In this document: positions 1 to 8,524 of the stretch, in pieces
How the letters are laid out: each line of letters opens with the position of its first letter
Numbering within the stretch: position 1 is the stretch's first letter
Assembly (NCBI GenBank): GCA_015499985.1
Contig: JAAAUF010001158.1
Coordinates: forward strand, 1 to 11,109
Length of the DNA stretch: 11,109 bases
Direction: 5' to 3'
DNA from: Haplosporangium gracile
Lineage: Eukaryota > Mortierellomycota > Mortierellomycetes > Mortierellales > Mortierellaceae
The notes under the pieces: generated by a model
Databases searched by the model: none
The model's input: only the letters and a program-made list of their open reading frames with translations
What the model was told of the DNA's origin: nothing
Made by a program: the position numbers and the translations under genes

Positions 1-320
1 CCCCCCCCAAAAAAAATCAAGGTAAGAAACTCAAGATAGCCCAACACACTCCAAAACCGACTCAAACCCACTTTCATGGACAACTCACAACTACAACTGC
101 AACACACACACACCCATTGCTCCAGGAGTGACAATCTTGCTCCCTCCAACGCGTGTGTGTGTATGTATAGTCCTTCTTATTACAAGGACTGACTTGTCGC
201 TCACATGGAGGACAGGATGTTAAACTAACATAAAAAACAATCGTCGTTTTTTGCCACCACGCTGAACAGAACAAAACTTTTTTCCCTCGTGCATTTGACC
301 AACGTCATCAGTCGACAACC
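1..320 (+). promoter_or_regulatory. Upstream/5' UTR region of the bHLH gene
   Basis: No convincing coding region is seen here. The window opens with eight C followed by eight A, and there are short CA-rich (around 101-115) and GT-rich (around 152-166) stretches. ATGs at 76 and 205 open short reading frames; the one at 205 has seven codons and stops at 228. They would act as upstream ORFs if transcription starts before them, but no TATA element fixes the start site. The start chosen for the next gene (321) has an excellent context, ACC before ATG and G after. Confidence 0.4.
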
Positions 321-1644
321 ATGGAGAACAACCAAGATGTCCAAGAAGTGCTGAACACACTGGTAAGTTTTGGAGGACAAAGAGGCTGCTGGAGTTGACG
401 AGGTAGTAAAAAGAATGAACAGAAGAAGGGTGCCTGTCTGTCGTTCTGAAAGGCGAAGGAGGAAGAAAGGACTGCTTTCAAATAGGGGACACGGTCCAAT
501 TGGTCCCAACACCCTCGCTACTTTTACTTTTGGATGCTGCGTCGTTGCAATGAGTGCACTTATATTCGCAATAATAGAAAGCAATAACACTAACTACAAT
601 CCTCTTACACCATGGATAATGATAGTCAAACTCCATCTCAGCAAACGACTCATTTGCAACCTCAAACGAGTCCTTTGCGGCATCGATTGCCAAGGCAGCC
701 TCGGCCGTGGTGGCCATGGATGCCTCGCACTATGTCGAGCAACAGCAGAAGGACCACGAGCAGCTCCAGCGTATTGCCGCACAGCACCAGCAGGAGCTCC
801 AGCAGGAACAACAACAGCACCAACAGGAGCAGCACCAAAAGGAAGAGCAACAACAAGAGCAGCAACAACAACACCAACAGGAGCACCAGCAACAACAGCC
901 ACAGGCACAGGTGCCGCCACCCCAAGAGCAAGACCCGACTGCTGTCCTGCAAGCAGCAGTACTTCAGGATGAGCAGCATCAGCAGGTCTTGCAGCACATT
1001 GCCACTGCCGCCGCGGAAGCAGGAAGCACACTTGCCACTGTCCCCATCGCAGCAAGGTAAACATCCTCTTTATTACAATCATGCGTGTTCACTTTCTTTG
1101 ATAGCAGCAGAATAAGTGAATATGAGGAAAGAAGGGGCTCTGATGATAAGCAAATTTGATGTTAACTTCTTTGCACGTGTCGTTCTATTGGCTCTCTCTT
1201 TCTCTTTTATCATATACACACACATATAGCAGCCCTCAACCTCTGGCCAAGGCTGCTGTAGGATCAGCGGAGTGGCACAAGATTCGTCGAGACAACCACA
1301 AGGAGGTCGAGCGTCGGCGTCGGGAGACCATCAACGACGGCATCAACGGCCTCGCTAAGATGGTCCCCAACTGCGACAAAAACAAGGGCTCGATCCTGAA
1401 GGAGGCCGTCAAGTACATCAAGTCCGTCCTGGCAGAGAACGAGCGTCTGACGGGCGAGATTGCGGTGGCGACGACAGCAAAGTACGAGATTGAAAAGTAT
1501 CTGATGGAAAAGAGCGTGGCCGAGGCGACGATTCACTCGCTGAATGTCCAGTACGAGCAGCTGAAGAGGGATTACGAAGAGTTGCGCCAAAAGATGGACG
1601 CGGCGGAAAGAGGCCCCTCGACCAAGAAGCAACGCACAGAGTAA
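321..1644 (+). CDS. Cbf1-like bHLH transcription factor with Gln-rich region, 3 exons
   Basis: Exons 321-362, 626-1056 and 1230-1644 join in frame to 295 residues. Introns are GTAAGT...ATAG (263 nt, ACTAAC branch site at 589-594) and GTAAAC...ATAG (173 nt). Residues 1-50 are Ser/Ala-rich and about 53-110 are Gln/His/Glu-rich. The basic helix-loop-helix begins near residue 179 (DNHKEVERRRRETIND). His181, Glu185 and Arg189 form the H-E-R triad that in this family reads the CACGTG E-box. A long heptad-like coiled coil follows (about 225-285) and the tail is basic (STKKQRTE). In yeast the closest family member, Cbf1, binds CACGTG at centromeres and at methionine-pathway promoters. Here I infer a nuclear, dimeric DNA-binding regulator; its targets are unknown. 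The last exon is certain. The 14-codon first exon rests on splice sites, frame and start context. Other class B bHLH families remain possible. Confidence 0.88.
777..907 (+). repeat. CAG/CAA-rich low-complexity tract (poly-Gln)
   Basis: An imperfect CAG/CAA/CAC/GAG run encodes a Gln/His/Glu-rich stretch of the bHLH protein. Mixed CAA and CAG codons interrupt pure runs, which usually limits slippage. The composition keeps several frames open on both strands and creates spurious Ala/Thr-, Ser/Asn- and Leu-rich ORFs. Such regions in transcription factors are commonly disordered activation segments. Confidence 0.85.
1174..1179. promoter_or_regulatory. CACGTG E-box inside intron 2 of the bHLH gene
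   Basis: This is a perfect CACGTG palindrome, about 50 nt before the third-exon acceptor. It is the site class expected for the protein encoded by this same gene, so autoregulation is conceivable. A 6-mer can also occur by chance; only the motif match is seen. Confidence 0.35.
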
Positions 1645-2148
1645 AATCTAGTAACACAACATGGGCTGGTCGGACCCATCGCATATTTGCACGCCGCTTT
1701 TTCTTTTCTCCCCACAACAAATACTTTCACTCGATACCTTACTCCCTTGACCAAGTCTAGCGTGTGCCCCATGTCTCCCCACTCATGAAAAAATACAAGC
1801 CAAAAACAATACAAAAAACAACCGAATGATCGCGTGTCGTAGAAACAATATTCTGTTTCGCTTCAACTAGGGGTTTTTTTTCTTTGTCTGGCATTAATGT
1901 AATCAAGCAAGAAGGCTGAAGCAAAGCCGGCTCTTTTACTCAGACGACTGTTTCTTTTTTATGCCCTCCTTTTGTTCTACTGCTTCCTCTCTTATTCCTT
2001 CTTCCTTCATCTCCATCCATCGTTCAGCCATCACTCATCACTCACCAAACGCCCTCACTCTCTTCTTCCCTTCATCATCTTTCGCCCTCCTTCCTAGACA
2101 CTCAGTCAACGAGGCCATCCTCTCTCGCACCGTCCTCCATCCCCGAGG
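1645..2148 (+). promoter_or_regulatory. Intergenic: bHLH 3' UTR and GT71 promoter
   Basis: The first half is A/T-rich 3' UTR-like sequence with A-rich runs (around 1785-1825) but no perfect AATAAA. From about 1940 to 2145 the + strand is strongly pyrimidine-rich (TTCTTCC/CTCCATCC style), a pattern often seen in fungal core promoters and 5' leaders. No TATA box is evident. An ATG at 1961 opens a 63-codon frame whose TGA (2150-2152) overlaps the GT71 ATG as ATGA; its Ser/Phe/His-rich product reflects the CT-rich composition. Confidence 0.5.
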
Positions 2149-4231
2149 ATGATCTCACTGCCACGGTCCGCCAAGCTTGTCTTTGGCTTCCTCATCATCT
2201 TCTGCCTCTTTGCCTTCACCTTCCAATTCCAACCCTCCTTCTCTCAGAACAGGTGGGGCACACAAGACCAGGCCGACCAGTATAGTCGTGAACTCTTCCC
2301 GGCAGAGAGGGCCATGAACCACCCTACCACTCCACTCTTCAAGGTATTCATTCAACAAGCCCTTTATTCGCTATTGCAGCATTTTATTTTCCCCACGCCG
2401 ACCATCAACCAAAACAAAGAGCCAGGACGTTCAACCGCTGTTGTTCTCATGGGCCAATTGATAGTGACACAATCGTGCCAACATCTCTGGTGTGGGAGAA
2501 AAAGAGAACAAAGGGGTGTTATCGTATCATACTTTCCTTGAGGTCAATTGTACTAACGGTCTAGATCTTATTGTGTCGGCTATGTCTATAGGTCCCAGAC
2601 AACCTCCATCTCACTCATGACGTGGCTATCCCACAGAACATCCCACCATGGACTCATGAGGACACAGACATGCTCGACACAACAATCGGATTCGATATGA
2701 AGACAAAATTACTCAAGGAAGAATACGGAAAGCAGGATACGCTCGACAACGCCAATAAACTCAACTTTGCAGAACTGGCACGGGCCGAAAAGTTGTACAA
2801 GTCTCTCTGGAACCACGTCCACCCTATCTACGAAAAGCTCGCAGGACGTAACGACAGGGATAAAGAAAAGGCGTTGATCCAGCTGGCCAAGACTCAGCCC
2901 GAGATTGATTTCTTCTTGCGACTGGAGAGGCGCCTGTTCCCCTGGGTCCAATATGTCCGTCGATCGTCCTTCTCGCTCCACAGTACTTTCAAGGGCCGTG
3001 GGTTGGTCTTTTGTGCGGGCAACGGCCAGTTTGAGTTCGTCGTGACCTCTATCCAGGCGATTCGTAGCCGCTTGAAGTCCACTCTCCCGATCCAAGTCTT
3101 CCATATGGGCGATAGTGACATGTCCCCTCCTCGTCAGGACTATCTGCGTCAGATGGCAACTGATATCGAAGTCATTGATGTGACAAATATTCTAGATAAC
3201 GATTATATGCGCCTTGGTGGATGGTCGATTAAGCCTTTTGCTATGCTGGCTTCTTCTTTTGAGGAAGTCATGTTTGTCGATGCCGATGCCTACTTTTTGC
3301 AGGTAAGAGGGTCCTTAGAGAATTATGGGTTTATCTTTAATCACCTTGGAAGTTGCATGGTTTCTCCAATGACTGAGTAAACACCAATTCATTACCTATA
3401 AACATGATATAGGACCCAGCGGTGCTCTTCCAGGATCCAGGATATTTAGCGACAGGAGCGTTGTTCTTTTACGACAGGACACTGTTCCCTGGCTGGACTC
3501 TTGGACCCGACTGGCTGAGATCGATCACACCTGTCCTATCCTCGTTCCCCCGTATCTCACGCATGTTCAGAATGAAATCGAGCCACGAACAAGAATCAGG
3601 AGTGGTCCTCGTTAACAAGAAGACGCGATTCTTGGGCCTGATGGGTACTTGCAAGATGAACGGAAAGTGGGAGCGCGACCTTGTTAGCTACAAGCTCTTC
3701 CACGGCGACAAGGAGACGTTTTGGATTGGATTCGAGATGATCCAGGAGCCCTATGTGTTTATGCGCAACTACGGAGGCGTGATTGGAGAACTCCGTCCCG
3801 ACAACGCAAAGTCTGTTTGCGGAGCACAGTTGCACCAGGATTACCGTGGTCGTCCCCTGTGGTGGAACGGTGGACTTTACCGCAATAAGAACGCTGGCGT
3901 GTACCGGTACCTCCAGTTCGACTACTGGATGACTGGTGGAGGAGACCAGAAGCATCGCGAGAGAGACACCGACGATCCCGTGGCTGTGCAAGAGATTCTG
4001 AACGAGCTGGGATTGTCTTCCAAGGAGCAGATACCCAAGGAGCCCAAGGATGCAGAGTGGGACTTTGGCGAGAGTTGTTTGGCAGGAGCTCGAGTCAATA
4101 TGCTCACGCAGCGGGAAAAGACGCTTGCCAATGGCTTTGTCGGCATTGATAAGGTTGCGCGCGAGGACAGCCGCAAGATCAATGCTGGCGAGGAGGTCAA
4201 GCCCGAGGGCCACAACTGGGAGAATGTCTAG
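2149..4231 (+). CDS. GT71 alpha-mannosyltransferase (Mnn1/Mnn2 type), 3 exons
   Basis: Exons 2149-2343, 2592-3302 and 3413-4231 give 574 residues; both introns are phase 0. Intron 1 (248 nt) has a perfect TACTAAC branch site at 2551-2557 and ends TATAG. Intron 2 (110 nt) runs GTAAGA...ATAG. Residues 1-9 are a short basic tail and about 10-27 a hydrophobic signal anchor, so the protein should be a Golgi type II membrane enzyme. The catalytic core carries WSIKPFAMLASSFEEVMF followed by the metal-binding DXD as Asp295-Ala-Asp297, then TGALFFYDR (316-324), QESGVVLVNKK (362-372) and GDKETFWIGFE (400-410). These are hallmarks of the fungal alpha-1,2/alpha-1,3-mannosyltransferase family, which transfers mannose from GDP-mannose to N- or O-glycans. 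Linkage specificity cannot be told from the sequence. Length is normal for the family and no break is seen. Confidence 0.93.
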
Positions 4232-4243
4232 AGACTACGCACG

Positions 4244-4249
4244 CACGTG
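4244..4249. promoter_or_regulatory. CACGTG E-box just after the GT71 stop codon
   Basis: This is a second perfect CACGTG, 13 nt past the GT71 stop, within ACGCACGTGC. It could serve the esterase gene 0.6 kb downstream as an upstream E-box, or be chance. It is the same site class the bHLH protein in this window should recognise. Confidence 0.3.
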
Positions 4250-4720
4250 CACTGCCACTGCGCTTTTCAACTATTTATTTTTACTTCTGCGGTATCTCAT
4301 TTTTTGATATTCCCGAAAACGGCTATTGATGCCGAACGTGCCACCCTTCCTGTAACATACACAGCAGCAAACATAAAAAAGGGACGCTTTTGGCAAGAAG
4401 TGAGCGGCTGTATTTATCCATCTTTTTTTATTTGTTTTTGATCCTGCCACAGCTTGCCTTCGGTATGTCATGTCAAATTTACCCGTTCGTGTTCAAACAA
4501 AACGAACTAATTTTAGGCTGAAGTGAGGGAGGGCAGGGGAAAGAAGGCATGATGCTAGGCAAAAGCCCATGTTCCCAGCTAACCAGCCAATCAACCAGCC
4601 CTATCCCGCAGCCTGCCTAGTCTGAATGGACGCACAATTAGCTCATTTTCTAAAACACGGCGCGTTTCCTCTTCTTTGTTCACACCAACAGACAAAAAGT
4701 TACCCGCCGCTGGTTTTTCA

Positions 4721-4728
4721 CATAAAAG
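4721..4728 (+). promoter_or_regulatory. TATA-like element of esterase 1
   Basis: CATAAAAG lies 137-144 nt upstream of the first candidate ATG (4865) and downstream of a CCAAT box at 4587-4591. Spacing and the ATG-free leader that follows fit a core promoter. Confidence 0.4.
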
Positions 4729-4864
4729 CTGAGACATCCCCGTCGTTTTTTTCGCACAAACCAACTTCACTACTCAGCAAGAACAAGCAAGCAAACAAGC
4801 TATCACAAAAGCCCTTCTTTAATCGCATTAAGTTTTTGTTCCCTTCTCACCACGCACAATTCTC

Positions 4865-6385
4865 ATGAAATTACAAAAGAAACAACAACTCAAAAACAAG
4901 ATGATGATACCCGTCACAAACGCCCTCTTTGTTGCATCATGCCTGGCAGCTGTCGCATCTGCCTCGCCTCTCTATCGTCGCCAGTCATCTCAAGAGTCCA
5001 GTCTTGTCCAGGATGCACCTTCGGCCGGGAATCTAGAGGGAGTCCATCTCTTGCTCGACAATGACGTTGACTCCAACACCCCCAAGCATCCTGTCATCTT
5101 TTTATCGAGAGTCAGGAGTTATAACGAGAGCCGACATGCCTGTGATCAACTCGGTGAAGGTATACAACTTTTTTTAATACATTTTTGAAGTACTCTCTTC
5201 GCCTTGTGAGGTTGTTAGTTTTATTGACATGGTATCTATGTTTCCAATTCTTTAGATTTGGTCGACTCTGACAACCTTGGGTTCGCAAAGGACTTGTTGG
5301 ACATCACACCTATTGCTGCTGACGATCTCAAGCATACCTCGCGTCTTTGGGTTAAAAACACCAACACCAGCTCTTCATCCTCATGCACAGCATTCGATCG
5401 CAAGTCCGCTAACACAATCGAACTCCCCTGCTCAACAAAGTTACCCGCCCTCTGCGCCAACACCCTCCCTCGCTACCAGATCGGTCCTGAAGTCCACATC
5501 GACAAGTCGAAACAGGTCAAAGTTAGGACCTCCCATGCTGGAACCTATCAAGGTTACCGTGACCAGAACCAGTTCCGGTTCTTGGGGATCAAGTATGCGC
5601 AACCTCCCTTAGGTCGACTCCGGTTCTTGCCTCCACAGCGGTTTGCGGCGAGTGATGATGCGGACAAGGTCAAGGATGCGACCGAGTATGGATTCGTGTG
5701 TATGCAGGGCGTGGATGATGGGGTTGCGAAACCTAACGCAACGTGGACGAGGTACTCGTTGGGTGCTGCGGAGAGTGAAGATTGTTTGCACCTTAATGTG
5801 TTTACGCCGAGTTTGCCAAGCAAGCAGGGAGGGAAGAAAGGTTTGCCGGTGATGGTGTATATTCATGGAGGATCATTTACGTCTTACTCGGGTTCTGCGC
5901 CTGTGTTTGAGCCTGGTAACCTTGTCTCACGAGGCGGTGTCGTCGTTGTCACACTGAGTACGTGTTTTCTTTTCGCTTGTTTGTGCCGGCCTGTGCGTTT
6001 GGTAAGACCTTATGAAGATTACTTACCCCTTTGTTCACCTTCTTGATTAACGTCTTATAGATTACAGACTGGGCATATTCGGCTTCTTTGAGAGACCATC
6101 CTCGCTCCCTCGGTCCGAGACCACGGGCAACCTTGCTATTCGGGACCAGATGGCGGCACTTCAGTGGGTCCAGGACAACATTGTCGCCTTTGGAGGTGAT
6201 CCAGACCAGGTCACCCTCTTTGGCCAGAGTGCAGGCGGGTACTCGCTGCGCGCTATGCTCTCTATGCCCTCTGCGTTTGGATTGTACAAAAATGTTATCT
6301 CTCAGTCTGACCTGCTTGGCATGTAAGTTCAACCTTGCCTGTGGTGTATTATAAATAATGAAGGAAGTTGAACATTCTTACTCAA

Positions 6386-6418
<33 letters not shown>

Positions 6419-7458
6419 GACATGCATATTTTTCTTCTTCGTTCGTCGCTTTTTTTTTTAGCCCGTTCTCGAGCCCGAAGGTTGCAGGAGATATTGGCGC
6501 AGGATTGCTAAAGTACCTTGGCTGCTCGCCCTCCGACTTAGCCTGTGCACAGAGCAAGACCGTTGCCCAAGTCCAGAGCGCAGAACAAAACGCCACCATG
6601 GACGTCACCCTAGAAGACGGAAACGAATGGTTACTGAATGAGGGATGTGTGTACCGACCCACGATCGACGGCGAGCTCTTCCCAGGAGACTTTGCAGAGC
6701 TGGTCAGGACCGGTCGCTACAATCGCAAGGCCAATATCCTCTGGGGCTCGACTCGGGATGAGAAGGCGGCCTCTTTGCCTTCTAACTTCCCAGACCCCAT
6801 CCCACTTGACCAGGAGGATAAAGCATTGGCGGGGTACTTGGTAGAGGACCGGACCAAGAAGCTGTTCACCTCTCCTGCCTATGCACTCAACAAATCTGAT
6901 CCTGACACGATCCGGAATGAGCTCTCGATCGCAGTTACAGATTTGCTTTGGGCGTGTCCACTCCAGCGATTGAGTCGTGGAACGGCAACCCAGCATTCGA
7001 AAGTGTACACTTACAGGATGGATCACGGCCGCGACATCTCCTCAACATTCGGCGGACCCTACCCACCCTTCTGTCGCGGACGTGTCTGCCACACTGACGA
7101 CATAATCCCTACGTTTGGGTCGGGAGCTATCAGGGAGGGGGCTGCCCAGACGGGATCTGATGCTCGATTCTCACGACAGGTGATCGATCGGTTCACGACA
7201 TTCGCCAAGACCGGGAACCCGAACCCTGTAGAAAAAGATAGTGGGACGTTGGGTCTGGCGGGTAGGAATGCAGATGTGACGGGTGTGCAGTGGCCCGAGT
7301 ATGAGGGTGGGTCGGACAAGGTGTTTGTGTTTGAGGAGGAGACGAGTCGGGTGGAGGTTGGGCAGGATACAGAGAGGTGTCACTGGATCGAGAAGAATGT
7401 CCATTATGACTATCAGGTCCATGCACCTAATGGCAAGTTTGTGCCCATCTTCCCCTAG
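4865..7458 (+). CDS. Secreted type-B carboxylesterase with lectin-like N-terminal domain (copy 1), 4 exons
   Basis: Exons 4865-5159, 5256-5957, 6061-6322 and 6462-7458 give 751 residues (intron phases 1, 1, 2). A signal peptide ends near ASA|SP (about residue 33), followed by Arg38-Arg39-Gln, a possible Kex2 processing site. About 60-165 is a cysteine-patterned domain (C93, C142, C157, C165) resembling a short C-type lectin fold. The alpha/beta-hydrolase domain starts near 190 (YRDQNQFRFLGIKYAQPP). It shows the oxyanion HGG (302-304), an EDCL cysteine (C275) likely paired with C247, nucleophile Ser389 in FGQSAGG, acid Glu520 in GSTRDE and His630 in CHTDD. The triad is intact, so an extracellular ester hydrolase is expected; substrate unknown. 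An in-frame ATG at 4901 (739 residues) has better context, aligns with the start of copy 2, and may be the true start. 4865 is kept as the first ATG after the TATA-like site. Confidence 0.9.
6386..6415 (+). repeat. (AAT)10 microsatellite in intron 3 of esterase 1
   Basis: Ten uninterrupted AAT units lie in the 139-nt intron 6323-6461. They directly abut a likely branch site CTGAC (6417-6421), which is followed by a T-rich run and the acceptor TTTAG. The paralogue's equivalent 100-nt intron has no such repeat. Confidence 0.95.
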
Positions 7459-7682
7459 ATATATTTGTCATCTAGCTTTGTTATCTATTTCGGTATAAAG
7501 TATCTATTTTCTTGTCTTGAATATGAAGATGAAAATGAATGTGAGCGAAAATGAGACAGAAGAATAGGTAACAAAGGAGAGGAGGAACAACTATGAGGGT
7601 ATTTGGAACTCGACACCAATCGATTAGTATCTAGGTGTTTACTAAGGGTTATGTAACGATTGATTCTCGTTTTTGTGGCGTC

Positions 7683-7705
7683 AAAAAAAAGGGGGGGTGG
7701 GGGGG
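7683..7705 (+). repeat. Homopurine A8 / G7-T-G7 tract
   Basis: Eight A are followed by seven G, one T and seven G. It is a simple-sequence tract in noncoding DNA, prone to slippage and sequencing error. The two G runs alone do not make a standard four-tract quadruplex, although long G runs can split to form one. Confidence 0.85.
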
Positions 7706-7929
7706 TGTTGACTATTCAATGCATAATGGATCCAGATCATAGTTTTTATTACAATTTTTAGGAATCTGCATTGCTGGGTCCAGGCTTTCCCTTTAAACCC
7801 TTTTATTTTGCACTTCCTTGGTTTTTGGTCGTTGATGCTTACTAGCTGCAAATAAAAAAAATGCAATTCAGAACTAGGTCGAGATGTGCTTAAGAAAAGA
7901 GATATCGAAACTAAGACAGTGGCTAGGGT

Positions 7930-7937
7930 TATATAAA
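7930..7937 (+). promoter_or_regulatory. Strong orphan TATA box (TATATAAA)
   Basis: A consensus TATATAAA lies 588 nt upstream of the copy 2 start codon, too far for a simple core promoter unless a leader intron is present. An ATG at 7946 opens only a 23-codon frame. It may be chance in A/T-rich DNA. Confidence 0.3.
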
Positions 7938-8430
7938 TGCGAGACATGGTTGCATTTCACCTTATTAATGGCACCAGGGTATGTACCGTACAACACTCTG
8001 GCAATGGTAAACATTAATTTTATATCCTTTCCCCCTCCTTTTTGTTTTTCTTTCCTTTCTCTCTATTCCTTCCTTTCCTTCGCCATTACTTTGTTTGATT
8101 TATCAAGGCTGCCAAAGCCAGTGCAGGTATGTCAAGGTAAATTGTGTTGATATGTGAGTGCGATTGAGATTGTGCTTGAGGATCAAATTCTTATGCGCTG
8201 GATGCTGTGTGTGTAGTATGCTCGTCTTTGTCTCTCTTTCTTTTTCCACTCGGATAGTATAAGCATGCCTGTGTGGTCAACTTGAAGAGAAATAATATCT
8301 CCGAGACTTTCAAAGTTTTTTGGTGGCGCGTTTTCCCGCTATCTTTGGATCAGAAACCCCCGCTCATTCTGAAACACGAACTCGAGAGAGGAAAAAAAAG
8401 TGGCTTTGCGTTTAGTGTCCGCCTCCCCAT

Positions 8431-8439
8431 TTTTATATT
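8431..8439 (+). promoter_or_regulatory. TATA-like element of esterase 2
   Basis: TTTTATATT is followed by a pyrimidine-rich leader without an ATG up to 8525, a distance of about 86 nt. This is a plausible core promoter for the second esterase. Confidence 0.4.
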
Positions 8440-8524
8440 CCACTTTCTTCATCCTATATTCCACTCTTTTGTCTCCTCCCACACCTCTTCTGTAAAGCTC
8501 CTCCTCACACGATCAAATAAAAAG

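Larger units (their letters stand above)
4232..4864 (+). promoter_or_regulatory. Intergenic: GT71 3' UTR and promoter of esterase 1
   Basis: No supported gene lies here. After A/T-rich 3' UTR-like sequence, a CCAAT box sits at 4587-4591 (CAGCCAATC) and a TATA-like CATAAAAG at 4721-4728. About 30 nt past the TATA, a pyrimidine stretch and CAA-rich leader begin, with no ATG before 4865. This suggests an mRNA start around 4750-4790 and an uninterrupted 5' UTR. The elements are motif matches only. Confidence 0.5.
7459..8524. other. 1.07 kb gap between the two esterase genes; no supported gene
   Basis: The first part is the 3' UTR of copy 1 (TATTT-rich). Around 7683-7705 there is an A8-G7-T-G7 run. 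At 7930-7937 there is a strong TATATAAA. About 8025-8100 is strongly pyrimidine-rich, and a consensus donor CAG|GTATGT occurs at 8124-8132. Reading frames of up to about 90 codons exist on both strands but have no recognisable composition or motifs. The gap could hold noncoding 5' exons of copy 2 or a decayed unit; neither is proven. Confidence 0.5.

Noticed and set aside
594..1082. Minus-strand Ala/Val-rich and Leu-rich open frames across the same repeat
   Set aside because: They are reverse complements of CAG/CAA codons; no protein-like motif, promoter or splice logic.
370..1115. Two forward frames (Ala/Thr/Pro-rich from 370, Ser/Asn/Arg-rich from 612) overlapping the bHLH exon 2
   Set aside because: They are out-of-frame readings of the CAG/CAA repeat. 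The Gln-rich frame joins in phase to both neighbouring exons and the bHLH.
3596..4213. 205-codon minus-strand open frame within GT71 exon 3
   Set aside because: It is antisense to a strongly conserved catalytic exon and shows no recognisable domain.
4626..4868. 80-codon forward frame upstream of esterase 1
   Set aside because: It spans the CCAAT-TATA interval and proposed transcription start, has promoter-like composition, and begins before the TATA element.
7681..8150. 88-codon frames on each strand in the gap between the esterases (7681-7947 minus, 7884-8150 plus)
   Set aside because: A/T- and CT-rich composition, no motifs, no paralogue; expected by chance in noncoding DNA.
8273..8524. 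Upstream extension of the esterase 2 frame
   Set aside because: It contains no ATG, covers a TATA-like site and CT-rich leader, and would place 84 residues before the signal peptide.
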